Source: Alphaproteobacteria bacterium
GTDB taxonomy: Bacteria; Pseudomonadota; Alphaproteobacteria; Caulobacterales; Maricaulaceae
DNA: 64,000 nucleotides
NCBI GenBank assembly: GCA_024742735.1
Contig: JANSXV010000008.1
Span: 16,222 to 80,221, forward strand
Direction of reading: 5' to 3'
Numbering within the stretch: position 1 is the first letter of the stretch; the number at the start of each line of letters is the position of its first letter. The notes below the pieces were generated by a model, which was not told where the DNA came from, made no database searches, and worked only from the letters and a program-made list of their open reading frames with translations. Positions 34,965 to 43,628 of the stretch are shown here, piece by piece. A program made the translations under genes and the position numbers.

Positions 34965-36260
34965 TCAGGCCTTGTCCAGCGCCTGCTCCAGATCGGCGAT
35001 GATGTCCTCGGGGTTCTCGATGCCGACCGAGATGCGCACAAGCCCCGACGTGAACCCGCAGCGCTCGCGCAGGGTCTCGTCCACGGCCGCATGGGTCGTG
35101 CTGCCGGGATGGCAGATCAATGATTCCGTCCCGCCCAGACTGACCGCCAGCTTGATCACTTTCAGTTCATTGAGCATGCGGAAAGCGGCCTCCTGCCCTC
35201 CGGCGACATCAAAGGCGAACGTGGACCCGTAGGCGTTCTCACCCGTCTGACGATGATGAATCTCGTGGTCGCGGGAGCCTTCTTCGAGGAAGCCGAGATA
35301 GCGGACCTTCTCCACCTTTGGATGGCCGCGCAGGTATTCGGCGACGACCCGCGCGCCCTTGAAGGCGGCCTCCATGCGCAGCTTCACCGTCTCCAGGGAC
35401 CGGGCCAGCATCCAGCAGGTGTTGGGGTCCAGATTGGTGCCCATGCCTGAGCGCAGCTTGCGCACCGGCGCCATGATCGCGCTGGACCCCATGGCCGCCC
35501 CGCCGATCAGGTCGGAGTGCCCGCCGATATATTTGGTCAACGAGTACACCGAAATGTCCGCGCCGTGGGCGAGCGGCGTCTGACCGATGGGACCGAGAAT
35601 GGTGTTATCGACCACCACGACCGGACGGCGGCCCTGAGTCTCCTCCAGCTCGTCAGCGAGCTTCTTCATGAGCTGGAGGTCGACGACCTCATTGGTCGGG
35701 TTGGTGGGCGTCTCACAGTAGATGACGCCGATCGGCCCCAGGGCGCGCGCCTTGTCGAGCTCGGCGCGGATCTCGTCCTCGCGCGCGCCGGCGAAGAAGT
35801 CCTGAGACTTGATGCCGTACTGGGGAAGGATGGCGCGGATCAGCGTCTCGGTCCCGCCATAGAGCGGGGTCGACTGGAACACGACATCTCCGGCGTGGGC
35901 GTGGGCCATGATCACCGTGGAGATCGCGCCCATCCCGGAGGAGAAGACCAGCGCGTCCTCCGCGCCATCAAACAGCGTCAGCCGGTCCTCCAGCACTTCC
36001 ATGTTCGGGTTGTTGAAGCGCGAATACAGCAAGCCCGCCTGGGCCGGGTCCCCCGCCTGGGCCCGACCGCCCATGACCCGGAAGAAGGCTGCGCCCTCTT
36101 CAGCCGTCGCGAAGGCGAAGGTGGAGGTCTGAAAAATCGGCGGCTTGATCGAGCCTTCCGAAAGCTTGGCGTCGAAGCCGTAGCTCATCATCAGGGTTTC
36201 AGGGCTCAACGCCCGTTGTCCCAGCGCGCGCTTGCGATAGGGCGTATCCGGCTTGCTCAT
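34965..36260 (-). CDS. Cystathionine gamma-synthase family PLP enzyme
   Basis: 431 residues of the Cys/Met metabolism PLP family. The Schiff-base lysine is Lys243 in YSLTKYIGGHSD; YSRFNNPN and SGMGAISTV are cofactor contacts. An extra segment around GGRAQAGDPAQAGL near residues 64-77 marks a long-form subgroup seen in alphaproteobacteria. It could be a gamma-synthase, a lyase or a relative with another substrate. It is first in the operon with the M20 hydrolase and astADB, eight bases before the hydrolase gene, so it probably has a part in arginine or amino-acid catabolism rather than methionine synthesis (inference). I use the ATG at 36260 after TTGGAG. Confidence 0.82.
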   Translation of the reverse strand: MSKPDTPYRKRALGQRALSPETLMMSYGFDAKLSEGSIKPPIFQTSTFAFATAEEGAAFFRVMGGRAQAGDPAQAGLLYSRFNNPNMEVLEDRLTLFDGAEDALVFSSGMGAISTVIMAHAHAGDVVFQSTPLYGGTETLIRAILPQYGIKSQDFFAGAREDEIRAELDKARALGPIGVIYCETPTNPTNEVVDLQLMKKLADELEETQGRRPVVVVDNTILGPIGQTPLAHGADISVYSLTKYIGGHSDLIGGAAMGSSAIMAPVRKLRSGMGTNLDPNTCWMLARSLETVKLRMEAAFKGARVVAEYLRGHPKVEKVRYLGFLEEGSRDHEIHHRQTGENAYGSTFAFDVAGGQEAAFRMLNELKVIKLAVSLGGTESLICHPGSTTHAAVDETLRERCGFTSGLVRISVGIENPEDIIADLEQALDKA

Positions 36261-36301
36261 GGCGGTCAGCTCCAACGGTCGGTGATCCGGTGAGGCGCGC
36301 A

Positions 36302-36343
36302 CATGCGCGATTCCCCACCTTGAAATGTGGATTTGCGCGCATG
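36302..36343. promoter_or_regulatory. Large interrupted palindrome upstream of the AST operon
   Basis: Outer arms CATGCGCG (36302-36309) and CGCGCATG (36336-36343) are perfect inverted repeats. Nested within, on exactly the same centre, are CCAC (36315-36318) and GTGG (36327-36330). It starts 42 bases before the first gene of the operon and is a candidate operator, possibly for an Lrp/AsnC- or ArgR-type regulator; the regulator is inference. Confidence 0.45.
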
Positions 36344-36407
36344 GTTCTGCGCGCCTGCATGGCTGCGGTCAACCCGCCGCCCGGCGTGGTGCTCATGCTG
36401 CAGGCGC

Positions 36408-36444
36408 AAAAGAAAACGGCCCGGCGCTGGGAAGCGCCGGGCCG
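36408..36444 (-). terminator. Rho-independent terminator of the OmpA-like gene
   Basis: Perfect 11-bp stem CGGCCCGGCGC/GCGCCGGGCCG with a 6-base loop, followed on the minus strand by TTTTCTTTT. It lies 25 bases past the stop codon. Confidence 0.9.
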
Positions 36445-36468
36445 CAATCAATCGCTGTCGGACAGACC

Positions 36469-37548
36469 CTAGTTCAGGTCGATCTCGACATTGGCGCGCC
36501 GGTTGAGCGGCTCGCGGACACCGTCCGGAGTCTGGACCGCCGGGCGGCTTTCGCCGAAGGCGTTCAGAGAGATCGCCGAGGCAGGAACGCCCAGACGAAC
36601 CATCTCGTCGCGGACCGCACGAGCACGGCGCTCGGACAGACCCACGTTGTAAGCCGCAGCGCCCGAACGGTCAGCGTGACCGTCGATCGACACCGACGCG
36701 ACGCCGCAGGAGCGGGCCTGGTCGATGGCGGCGTTCACCACGTCACGCGCCTGAGCGGTCAGGTTCGAGCGATCCCACTCGAAGTAGACCACGAAGTCCA
36801 CGTCCTCACACGCCGGCGGAGGCGGCGGCGGAGGCGGAGGAGGCGGCGGCGGAGGCGGAGGCGGCGGAGGCGGCGGGGGCGGCGGCGGGGGCGGCGGAGG
36901 AGCCGCGAAGAGATACCGCAGACCGATCCAGGCCTCATGCGAGGCCGCGTTGTCGATGTCCAGCGCCGGCGTGTAGCTGGTGTCGTTATGCGCGAAGTAA
37001 CGATACTCGGTGTCGAGCGTCAGGTTGCGCGTGAGCGACCAGCCGATACCCGCCATGAGTTGATAGGCCAGAACGTTGTCGCTGTCCTGGATGTTGGCGT
37101 AGAGCGCCGGGTTCGGGACCACCGGAATGGTGCCCGTGGTCCAGCCGGAAGCCGACGTGTTCACGTTGGCCCAACCGATGCCCGCACCGACGTACGGACG
37201 CCACCAGGAACCCTGGTTGAAGTCGTACAGCAGGTTCAGCATGCCCGACCAGGTCTGCAGGTCCGAGGAGCTGTCCTCGAAACTGCCGATAGCGCCGGTG
37301 TCGTTGAAGCGGTGGGCGAGTTCGCCCTCCATGCGCCAGCCGCTTGCCCACTGGTAACCCAGAGCAAGCTTCTCACGCAGGTCGCTTTCACCTTGAATTT
37401 CACCATTCAGCGTGCCGGTGACATCCATGTCGCCGGGGCCGCCATAACCAAGCGCGCCGCTCAGATACCAACCTTCGTCCGCGACCGCCATGGACGGTGC
37501 GGCAAGGATGGCCCCGACGGCGGCTGCCGAAAGAAGCTTAGCTTTCAT
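36469..37548 (-). CDS. OmpA-family outer-membrane protein with polyproline linker
   Basis: 359 residues. A signal peptide (about 1-23, ending SMAVA) is followed by an eight-stranded OmpA-type barrel (about 25-215), then 29 consecutive prolines, then the periplasmic OmpA/MotB peptidoglycan-binding domain. That last domain carries FVVYFEWDRSNLT, SIDGHADRSGAAAYN and LSERRARAVRDEMV, which bind diaminopimelate. The protein ties the outer membrane to the wall. GGAGAGGGGATAGGA gives a very strong ribosome site and a strong terminator follows, so this is a highly expressed single gene. The reading frame extends upstream but without protein-like sequence. Confidence 0.93.
   Translation of the reverse strand: MKAKLLSAAAVGAILAAPSMAVADEGWYLSGALGYGGPGDMDVTGTLNGEIQGESDLREKLALGYQWASGWRMEGELAHRFNDTGAIGSFEDSSSDLQTWSGMLNLLYDFNQGSWWRPYVGAGIGWANVNTSASGWTTGTIPVVPNPALYANIQDSDNVLAYQLMAGIGWSLTRNLTLDTEYRYFAHNDTSYTPALDIDNAASHEAWIGLRYLFAAPPPPPPPPPPPPPPPPPPPPPPPPPPPPPACEDVDFVVYFEWDRSNLTAQARDVVNAAIDQARSCGVASVSIDGHADRSGAAAYNVGLSERRARAVRDEMVRLGVPASAISLNAFGESRPAVQTPDGVREPLNRRANVEIDLN
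36814..36900 (-). repeat. 29-codon proline tract (CCN repeat)
   Basis: 87 bases in which every codon is CCG, CCT or CCC, placed exactly between the barrel and the OmpA domain of the gene above. On the plus strand it reads as a GGN repeat. It is liable to slippage in replication and sequencing. Confidence 0.95.
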
Positions 37549-37702
37549 TCCTATCCCCTCTCCGGGCGAAGAACGCCCTTCGTGTGAGCTATACATTGGA
37601 CGCCGCGATATACGCGAAGCCTGAGCGGCTTTACGATCCGAATAGACTGATAACGCATTTGCTTCGCAGGCGCCACACCTGCAATCGGATGTTAACCAAG
37701 CT

Positions 37703-38911
37703 TCATCGCACGGCCCCGCTTGCAATCAGGGCTTCCACGCCATTTTGGTCGAGACCGAGGCGTTCGTGCAACACCTCAGCCGTGTGCTCGCCAAGGCGGG
37801 GAGGTGCGCGGCGATATTGCGGCTGCGAAGCTGTCAGCCGCATGGGGTTGGCGACCAGCGGCGCCGCGGCAGCGCCCGTCATCGCCAGATCCACGCGAAG
37901 TCCCCGCGCCTTCACCTGGGGATGTTCGAAGAGCTCCGCGATCGTCTGAATCGGGCCGCACGGAACGCCTGCGTCATGTAGGCGCGCCGACCAGGCTGCG
38001 CTGCCCTCCTTCGACATGACAACCGTGATCTCGGCGATCAGGACTTCACGGTTCGCCACCCGATCGGCATTGCGCCTGAAACGGTCATCTTCAGCCCAAT
38101 CCGGCCTGCCCAGAGCCGTTGCGAAGGCGGCGAACTGACGGTCATTGCCGACCGCGACGGCGATCCGCCCGTCCAGCGTCGGGAAGTCCTGGTACGGCAC
38201 GATATTGGGGTGGGCGTTTCCGCCCCGTCCAGGCGACCGGCCCGACACGAAGTAGTTCGAGGCCTGGTTCGCCAGCATGGCCGCCTGAACGTCCAGCAGC
38301 GCCATGTCGATGTAATCCCCGCCGGCGCCGCGATCCCGAGCAATCAAGGCGGCCATGATGGCTCCAGCTGCATAAACGCCGGTGAACAGATCGACTGCGG
38401 GCACGCCCACTTTCATGGGCTTGTCCTCCCCGGTGACGCTCATGAGCCCGCCCATGGCCTGGATCAGGAAGTCATAGCCGGGCTGATCGGCCAGCGGGCC
38501 GTCCTGCCCAAAACCTGTGATCGAGCAGTAGACGATATCATCCTTCAGCGCTTTGACGCTTTCATAGTCGAGCCCGTACTTCCTCAGGCCGCCGGTCTTG
38601 TAGTTCTCGATGACCACGTCGCTCTGGGCGGCAAGGTCCTTCAGGACTTGCAGCCCCTGTGGCGATCTCATGTTGACCGCGATGGAGCGCTTGTTGCGGT
38701 TGGCGCACAGATAGTAGGCCGCCTCGGCGTTCTCTCCGTGATCATCCTTGAGAAAGGGCGGGCCCCAGCTGCGCGTATCATCACCGCCGTCGGGATTCTC
38801 CACCTTGATCACGTCGGCGCCGAGGTCGCCGAGGATCTGCGTGCACCAAGGCCCGGCCAGGACGCGGGACAGATCAAGCACCTTGATATGAGACAGCGGG
38901 CCTTCGGCCAT
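37703..38911 (-). CDS. CaiB/BaiF family CoA-transferase
   Basis: 402 residues of the class III CoA-transferase family, which works as interlocked dimers. The catalytic aspartate is Asp174 in VPAVDLFTG; LDLSRVLAGPWCTQILGDLGADVIKVE at the N-terminus is the family signature, and FGQDGPLADQPGYD matches too. It moves CoA between organic acids. Donor and acceptor cannot be told. No pathway partner lies next to it. Its stop lies about 155 bases upstream of the OmpA start. Confidence 0.9.
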   Translation of the reverse strand: MAEGPLSHIKVLDLSRVLAGPWCTQILGDLGADVIKVENPDGGDDTRSWGPPFLKDDHGENAEAAYYLCANRNKRSIAVNMRSPQGLQVLKDLAAQSDVVIENYKTGGLRKYGLDYESVKALKDDIVYCSITGFGQDGPLADQPGYDFLIQAMGGLMSVTGEDKPMKVGVPAVDLFTGVYAAGAIMAALIARDRGAGGDYIDMALLDVQAAMLANQASNYFVSGRSPGRGGNAHPNIVPYQDFPTLDGRIAVAVGNDRQFAAFATALGRPDWAEDDRFRRNADRVANREVLIAEITVVMSKEGSAAWSARLHDAGVPCGPIQTIAELFEHPQVKARGLRVDLAMTGAAAAPLVANPMRLTASQPQYRRAPPRLGEHTAEVLHERLGLDQNGVEALIASGAVR

Positions 38912-39013
38912 GGGCGTTCACCACAGGTCTGAAAAATGCACGGACAAATTTGAAGGCTTCGCCTACTCCCCTGGACGCTTGAGGGCAAGCCGGGAGCGGT
39001 TAGCCTGCAGCCG

Positions 39014-40858
39014 ATGTCCATGCCTGATTCCCTTCCTGAAAGCGGCCCCCCGATCGAGGCCGCGCGGTCCGCCATGGCGGAGGTGTTCGGCTTCCACCAG
39101 TTCCGGCCCGGGCAGGAAGCGATCATCACGGCGGTCCTGGCAGGCCGCGACGTGCTGGCCGTCATGCCGACCGGACGCGGCAAATCGCTGTGCTTCCAGC
39201 TTCCGGCGATCGTGCGTGGCGGCCTGACCCTGGTGATCTCCCCGCTGATCGCGCTCATGCGCGATCAGGTCTCAGCCCTTCAGGCCAACGGCGTGGCCGC
39301 CGCGCACCTGACGAGCGCAGATACGCCCGACGAGCGCGAAGCAGCCTGGGATGCGCTGGATCGCGGCGCCTTGCGCCTTCTTTACGTGTCCCCGGAACGC
39401 CTGGCGGTGAACGGTTTCGCCGAGCGCCTCGCCAGAGCCGGCCTGACCATGATCGCCGTCGATGAAGCCCATTGCGTCAGCCAGTGGGGCCACGACTTCC
39501 GTCCCGACTATCTGCGCATTTCAGAATTGGCGGATGCAGCCGGCCGGCCCCAGATCGCGGCTTTCACCGCGACGGCTGACGCGGCGGCGCGCCGGGATAT
39601 CGCCGCGCGCTTGTTCGCTGCAGCTCCGGATGAATTCGTCTCCGGCTTTGACCGTCCCAACCTGCATCTGGCCGCCGGAGCGCGGCGCTCCGGCGATCGG
39701 CAGATCGAGGACTTCGTGAAAGCCCGCAGCGGCCGGGCCGGGATCATCTACTGCGCCAGCCGCAAGGCCTGTGATGATCTCGCCGACAAGCTGCGCAACG
39801 CCGGGGTCGACGCCCTGTCCTACCATGCCGGCCTTGAGTCGGCCGTGCGGAGCGCGCGCCAGGACCGCTTCGTGAAAGAGGACGGCGTGGTGATGTGCGC
39901 GACCATCGCGTTCGGCATGGGCGTGGACAAACCCGATGTGCGCTATGTGGTCCACGCCGCCCTGCCCAAGTCCATGGAAGGCTATTATCAGGAGATCGGC
40001 CGGGCCGGGCGTGACGGCGATCCGGCCGATACACTGCTCCTGTGGTCGCTGGGCGACGCGGCCCTGCGCCGCCGTCAGATCGCCGAGAGCGACTCAGACG
40101 AGGCCCGCAAGGCTCAGGAGCTGCGCCGTCTGTCGGCCCTCATCGCCTATTGCGAGGCGCCGCGCTGCCGGCGTCAGACGCTGCTGTCTTATTTCGGCGA
40201 CGCCGCCGAGCCGTGCGGCAACTGCGATCTGTGCGACGACCCGCCCACGCTGATCGACGGGACCGAGCTCGCCCAGAAGGCCATGAGCGCCATCGCCCGC
40301 ACCGGCCAGCGCTTCGGGCTGGAGCATCTGGTCAGCGTGCTGCGCGGGCTGAAGACCGAGAAAGTGCTCGCCCGCGGCCATGACGCGCTGCCCACCTTCG
40401 GCGTCGGCGAAGCCTTGTCCAAGGCCCAGTGGATGAGCGTCTTCCGTCAGCTCTTCGCCGCCGGCGCCATCGACCAGCCGATCGACGGTCATGGGGAGTT
40501 CGTCATTACGGCCAGGGGCAAGGATATCCTGTTCGGCCGCGAACCCATCGCGCTGCGGCCGCCGGAAGAGGCGCGCGGAACCCGCAGCGCCCGGGCGCGC
40601 CCGTCTTCCGACGCGGCCGAGGCCCTCGCCTCAGAGCGTGACCGGGCGCTCTATTCCGAACTCAGGAAGCTCCGGCTGGAGCTGGCCAAGCAGGCCGGCA
40701 AGCCCGCCTACACCGTGTTCGCCGACCGGACCCTGATCGAGCTGGCGCTAGAAAAACCGTCGACGCTCGAGGAGATGAGCCGGTGCTTCGGTGTGGGCCA
40801 GCGCAAGCTGGAACGCTATGGCGAGGCGTTCCTCAGAGCGATCGCCGAGGCGGCGTAG
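39014..40858 (+). CDS. recQ: ATP-dependent DNA helicase RecQ
   Basis: 614 residues, the usual bacterial length. 3'-5' helicase acting at stalled forks and in recombination. Walker A is MPTGRGKS, the DEAH box is AVDEAHCVSQWGHD, and motif VI is QEIGRAGRDG. The RecQ zinc site has one cysteine in EAPRCRRQT and three in CGNCDLC (about residues 383-408). The winged helix follows, and an HRDC domain closes the protein (about 530-610). The start could be this ATG or the ATG two codons on. Confidence 0.97.
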   Translation: MSMPDSLPESGPPIEAARSAMAEVFGFHQFRPGQEAIITAVLAGRDVLAVMPTGRGKSLCFQLPAIVRGGLTLVISPLIALMRDQVSALQANGVAAAHLTSADTPDEREAAWDALDRGALRLLYVSPERLAVNGFAERLARAGLTMIAVDEAHCVSQWGHDFRPDYLRISELADAAGRPQIAAFTATADAAARRDIAARLFAAAPDEFVSGFDRPNLHLAAGARRSGDRQIEDFVKARSGRAGIIYCASRKACDDLADKLRNAGVDALSYHAGLESAVRSARQDRFVKEDGVVMCATIAFGMGVDKPDVRYVVHAALPKSMEGYYQEIGRAGRDGDPADTLLLWSLGDAALRRRQIAESDSDEARKAQELRRLSALIAYCEAPRCRRQTLLSYFGDAAEPCGNCDLCDDPPTLIDGTELAQKAMSAIARTGQRFGLEHLVSVLRGLKTEKVLARGHDALPTFGVGEALSKAQWMSVFRQLFAAGAIDQPIDGHGEFVITARGKDILFGREPIALRPPEEARGTRSARARPSSDAAEALASERDRALYSELRKLRLELAKQAGKPAYTVFADRTLIELALEKPSTLEEMSRCFGVGQRKLERYGEAFLRAIAEAA

Positions 40859-41020
40859 GCGCCGACCTAATCATTTCTGAAAATCGCTGATCGCGGCTGA
40901 AAAGCGCTGGGCGTTTTCATCCCCGCGCAGACGGCGCGCCCGCTGTCCGCTTCTCTCGTCAACAGGCCGAGCGCCCCCTGCCCGGCCGATCTGGTGAACG
41001 ATTGAAAAGCGAGACACGCC

Positions 41021-41353
41021 ATGACCCTGAAGAGTCTGCTCCTCCCCGCCCTTGCCGTCAGCGCTCTGTTCGGCGCTCCGGCCCTGGCCGAAGAAGCTCA
41101 AACCCGCACCGTCGCGATCGACCGCGCCGCCCTTGCGACCGATGACGGCGCGGCGCGCGCCTACGCAGCCATTGAGACCGCCGCTCGCGCGGCCTGCCGG
41201 GCGGAGAACCGCGGCGGCGCGGCGTTCGAGCGCGGCGTGCGCATCTGCACCGCCGACACGGTCGAACGAACGATCAACGCGTTGAATGCGCCGCGGCTGA
41301 CCGCGCTGCACGAGCGCCGCGAGCCGGCGATCACGCTTGCCTCGGCCGGCTGA
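41021..41353 (+). CDS. UrcA family protein
   Basis: 110 residues. A signal peptide ends APALA near residue 23. The mature part has the UrcA pattern: a short beta segment (TRTVAIDRAAL), a helix AYAAIETAARAAC and a second cysteine in VRICTADTVERTINAL, likely disulfide-bonded. UrcA proteins are small periplasmic proteins common in alphaproteobacteria with no known function. Confidence 0.82.
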   Translation: MTLKSLLLPALAVSALFGAPALAEEAQTRTVAIDRAALATDDGAARAYAAIETAARAACRAENRGGAAFERGVRICTADTVERTINALNAPRLTALHERREPAITLASAG

Positions 41354-41395
41354 CCGGGGCCATCCTGACATCCTAACAGCCTTCCGGAGACAGGC

Positions 41396-41905
41396 GTGGA
41401 CGGCCTTTCCATTCTGGATCTGATGATGCGCGGCGGCGCGGCGGGGGTGAGCCTCATCCTCGCCGCGACGCTGTTGCGGCGCGCACGCGCCTCCTCCATC
41501 GCCCGCGTCCGCGTCACCGCTCATAGCGTCGTGCGAGAGGGCTGCGGGTCCGGTCACGGCATCGGCGTGGATCTTGGCGAAGCCCACGAGAGCGCGATCA
41601 AGGAGGCCGAAACTGACGCGATGAAGCGCGCGCTCATGACGTTTGGCAACCCGTTCGGTCTGGCCCTGTACGACAAGAGTCGCGCCAATGTTGGCGCCGA
41701 CGGCGCGCCCACCTCGGGCGCGATTTCCAGCGAGGAAGCCATAGCCCTTGAGGATCGCATCAAGGCGCTGGGCGCAGATCGCAACGCCCTGCTCCAGTAC
41801 TATCAGGTGGACGGGCCGCACCAGCTCACACCCAAGCAACTCGCCAGCGCTCACGCCTCACTCGACAAGAAAGAGGCGGCGGCGCGGGAAAGCGAGGCCG
41901 CATGA
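41396..41905 (+). pseudogene. Chimeric ORF: host gene 5' end fused to Rad52-type phage gene fragment
   Basis: 169 residues that join two unrelated pieces. Residues 1-33 (MDGLSILDLMMRGGAAGVSL and the following LLRR stretch) have their own ribosome site GGAG and look like the membrane-anchored start of a chromosomal gene, probably an AraC-type regulator. From about residue 35 the sequence is the C-terminal part of a phage Rad52/Rad22-like annealing protein, with AHESAIKEAETDAMKRALM and FGNPFGLALYD. The Rad52 part lacks roughly its first 70-80 residues, including much of the DNA-binding fold. The frame is open, so it may still be translated. The next gene overlaps its stop by ATGA. Confidence 0.6.
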
Positions 41906-42417
41906 CCCGCCCTGTGCAGTGCATCTATGACGGCGAAGCGTTCTGGCCGGCGAACCGCTATCAGGCCAAGCTCGCCGCAGAGCATTATGGCGCTGGCGAG
42001 CTGCTGGCGCTGGAGCCGGTGGAAGACCGTTCGCCTGCCTCGCATCGCCATTATTTCGCGGCGATCCGTGAGGCGTGGAAGTCCATCCCTGAAGATCAGG
42101 CTTCCGCTCCTTGGGCGCTTAGCCCTGAGCACCTTCGCAAATATGCTCTGGTGCGCGCAGGCTATGCCGACGCGACCACGACCGATTGCGGATCAAACGC
42201 CGCCGCGCTGCGCGTTGCATGGGCCATGAAGGGGCTGAACGAATTTGCGGTGATCGCCGTGCATGAATCAACCGTGACCGCCTACACACCGCACAGTCAA
42301 AGCGCCCGCGCGATGGGGAAGAAAGCGTTTCAGGAAAGCAAGGACGCGGTTTTGAACGTGATCGCTGGGCTTCTCGGCGTGACGGTCGATCAGCTTCCGA
42401 AGAACGAGGCTGCCTGA
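41902..42417 (+). CDS. Conserved phage-associated hypothetical protein
   Basis: 171 residues, no signal peptide. It matches a family I recognise from alphaproteobacterial prophages by its segments SPASHRHYFAAIREAW, SPEHLRKYALVRAGYAD and TPHSQSARAMGKKAFQ with SKDAVL, usually encoded near recombination genes. Function unknown. Its ATG overlaps the stop of the chimeric Rad52 ORF, and the next small ORF starts one base after its own stop, so this is an intact phage-style gene string. Confidence 0.72.
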   Translation: MTRPVQCIYDGEAFWPANRYQAKLAAEHYGAGELLALEPVEDRSPASHRHYFAAIREAWKSIPEDQASAPWALSPEHLRKYALVRAGYADATTTDCGSNAAALRVAWAMKGLNEFAVIAVHESTVTAYTPHSQSARAMGKKAFQESKDAVLNVIAGLLGVTVDQLPKNEAA

Positions 42418-42418
42418 C

Positions 42419-42631
42419 ATGACCGCCCGCCGCCCCTCCCCTGAATGGATCACGAAAGCCATTGACGCTGCGCGCGCGGCGGGTGTTACGCCCGGCACCG
42501 TGGAGATCAGCGCTGACGGTTCTGTTCGCATCCACGCGCCCGGCGCGTACACTCCCCAGGACGCTTACGGGGAGTGGAAGCGTGGACGTAAATCTAAAGG
42601 GCGTGCATCGGGTCCGCAGGAGGCTCGCTGA
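42419..42631 (+). CDS. Small phage-type hypothetical protein
   Basis: 70 residues. A possible helix (PEWITKAIDAARAAG) is followed by a short beta pair (GTVEISADGSVRIHAP) and a basic tail. It starts one base after the preceding stop and overlaps the start of the integrase by 50 bases. Similar small proteins are common before phage integrases; function unknown. Confidence 0.5.
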   Translation: MTARRPSPEWITKAIDAARAAGVTPGTVEISADGSVRIHAPGAYTPQDAYGEWKRGRKSKGRASGPQEAR

Positions 42632-43628
42632 TGGAAGCTATCGCGTCCATCATTACGCTTGGCGAGGCGGCCCGCGTCTGGACGGAGAACCGGGAAGCCC
42701 GGAGTTCATCGCCAGCTATCACGCGGCGCACCGCAAGCGCGCGCAGCCTGTCGTGGACGCGCCGCAGACGGTCAATGAAGCCGTCACGCGCTTCCTGCGC
42801 TCTGGTGAATACACCCGGCTCTCAGAAGCCACACGGCGCGATTACAGGGGGTTTCTGGACATGATCCGGGCTGAGTTCGGAGACGCGCCCTTGGCGGCCT
42901 TCCAGAACCCGCAGATGCGCGGAGACATAAAGGCATGGCGCGATACCATGCGCGACACGCCCCGCAAGGCGGACTATGCCGTGGCCGTGCTGAAGCGCCT
43001 CCTGTCCTGGTGCATGGACAATGGGGAGATCAGCGTGAACCCGGCCGCCAAGCTGGGACGGCTGCACAAGGCCGATCGATCTGCCGAGATATGGACCGAG
43101 GCCGATTTTGAAAGGCTGGAGGCGCACGCCCACCCGCGCATTGTGTGGCTGGCGCGCTTCGCCGGCCTGACAGGCTTTCGCCGTTCGGATCTGTGCGCGG
43201 TCACATACGCCCACGACAAGGGCGCCTATTTCGACCTGACCACCCGCAAGACCAGCGCGCGCGTCATCGTGCCGATCTTGCCTGAATGCCGCGCCCTGCT
43301 GGACGCCATGCCGGAGCGCGCCGGGCCGATCATACGCGGGGTGAAGGGCGAACCTCTGACGCCTGCTGGCGTCAGTGCGAACATCGGCAAGGCCAAGCGC
43401 CGCGCCGGAATCACGAAGCGCCTGCATGACCTGCGCGGAACCGCCGTCACGCGGCTTGCGCTGGCCGGTCTAGATGATCGGGAGATCGCCGCAATCGTGG
43501 GCTGGACAACCGAACAGGTCGCCCAGGTGCGGCGCTATTACGTCAACGCAGAAAGCGTGGCGCTGAACGCCGCGCGGCGGCTTTCTGTAAACGCGACCCG
43601 TAAACCGCACAACCCGGAGGATGGCTAA
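42582..43628 (+). CDS. Tyrosine recombinase/integrase
   Basis: 348 residues. An N-terminal arm and SAM-like core-binding domain (about 62-145) is followed by the catalytic domain. Catalytic set: Arg200 in TGFRRSD, Lys223 in TTRKTSA, His282 and Arg285 in LHDLRGT, Trp308 in IVGWTTE at the His/Trp position, and Tyr319 or Tyr320 in RRYYVNAE. All catalytic positions are filled, so it may be active. The start is a GTG with GGGGAGTGGA upstream, inside the previous small ORF. It ends next to tRNA-Lys, the likely integration site. Confidence 0.9.
   Translation: MDVNLKGVHRVRRRLADGSYRVHHYAWRGGPRLDGEPGSPEFIASYHAAHRKRAQPVVDAPQTVNEAVTRFLRSGEYTRLSEATRRDYRGFLDMIRAEFGDAPLAAFQNPQMRGDIKAWRDTMRDTPRKADYAVAVLKRLLSWCMDNGEISVNPAAKLGRLHKADRSAEIWTEADFERLEAHAHPRIVWLARFAGLTGFRRSDLCAVTYAHDKGAYFDLTTRKTSARVIVPILPECRALLDAMPERAGPIIRGVKGEPLTPAGVSANIGKAKRRAGITKRLHDLRGTAVTRLALAGLDDREIAAIVGWTTEQVAQVRRYYVNAESVALNAARRLSVNATRKPHNPEDG

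Noticed and set aside
36261..36468. SAM-type riboswitch before the cystathionine gamma-synthase family gene
   Set aside because: No SAM-II or SAM-I core sequence could be recognised; the symmetry fits an operator better.
36325..37587. Long plus-strand reading frame with an arginine-rich repeat opposite the OmpA-like gene
   Set aside because: It is the antisense of the polyproline tract and barrel codons; the opposite strand has a signal peptide, family domains, a strong ribosome site and a terminator.
40905..40925. Hairpin after recQ (AAAAGCGC and GGCGTTTT)
   Set aside because: The arms do not pair base for base, so I do not call it a terminator.
41445..41455. GGTGAGCC match to the tRNA-Lys 3' end as a possible attachment repeat
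   Set aside because: Only 8 bases match and they do not extend; expected by chance in this GC-rich sequence.
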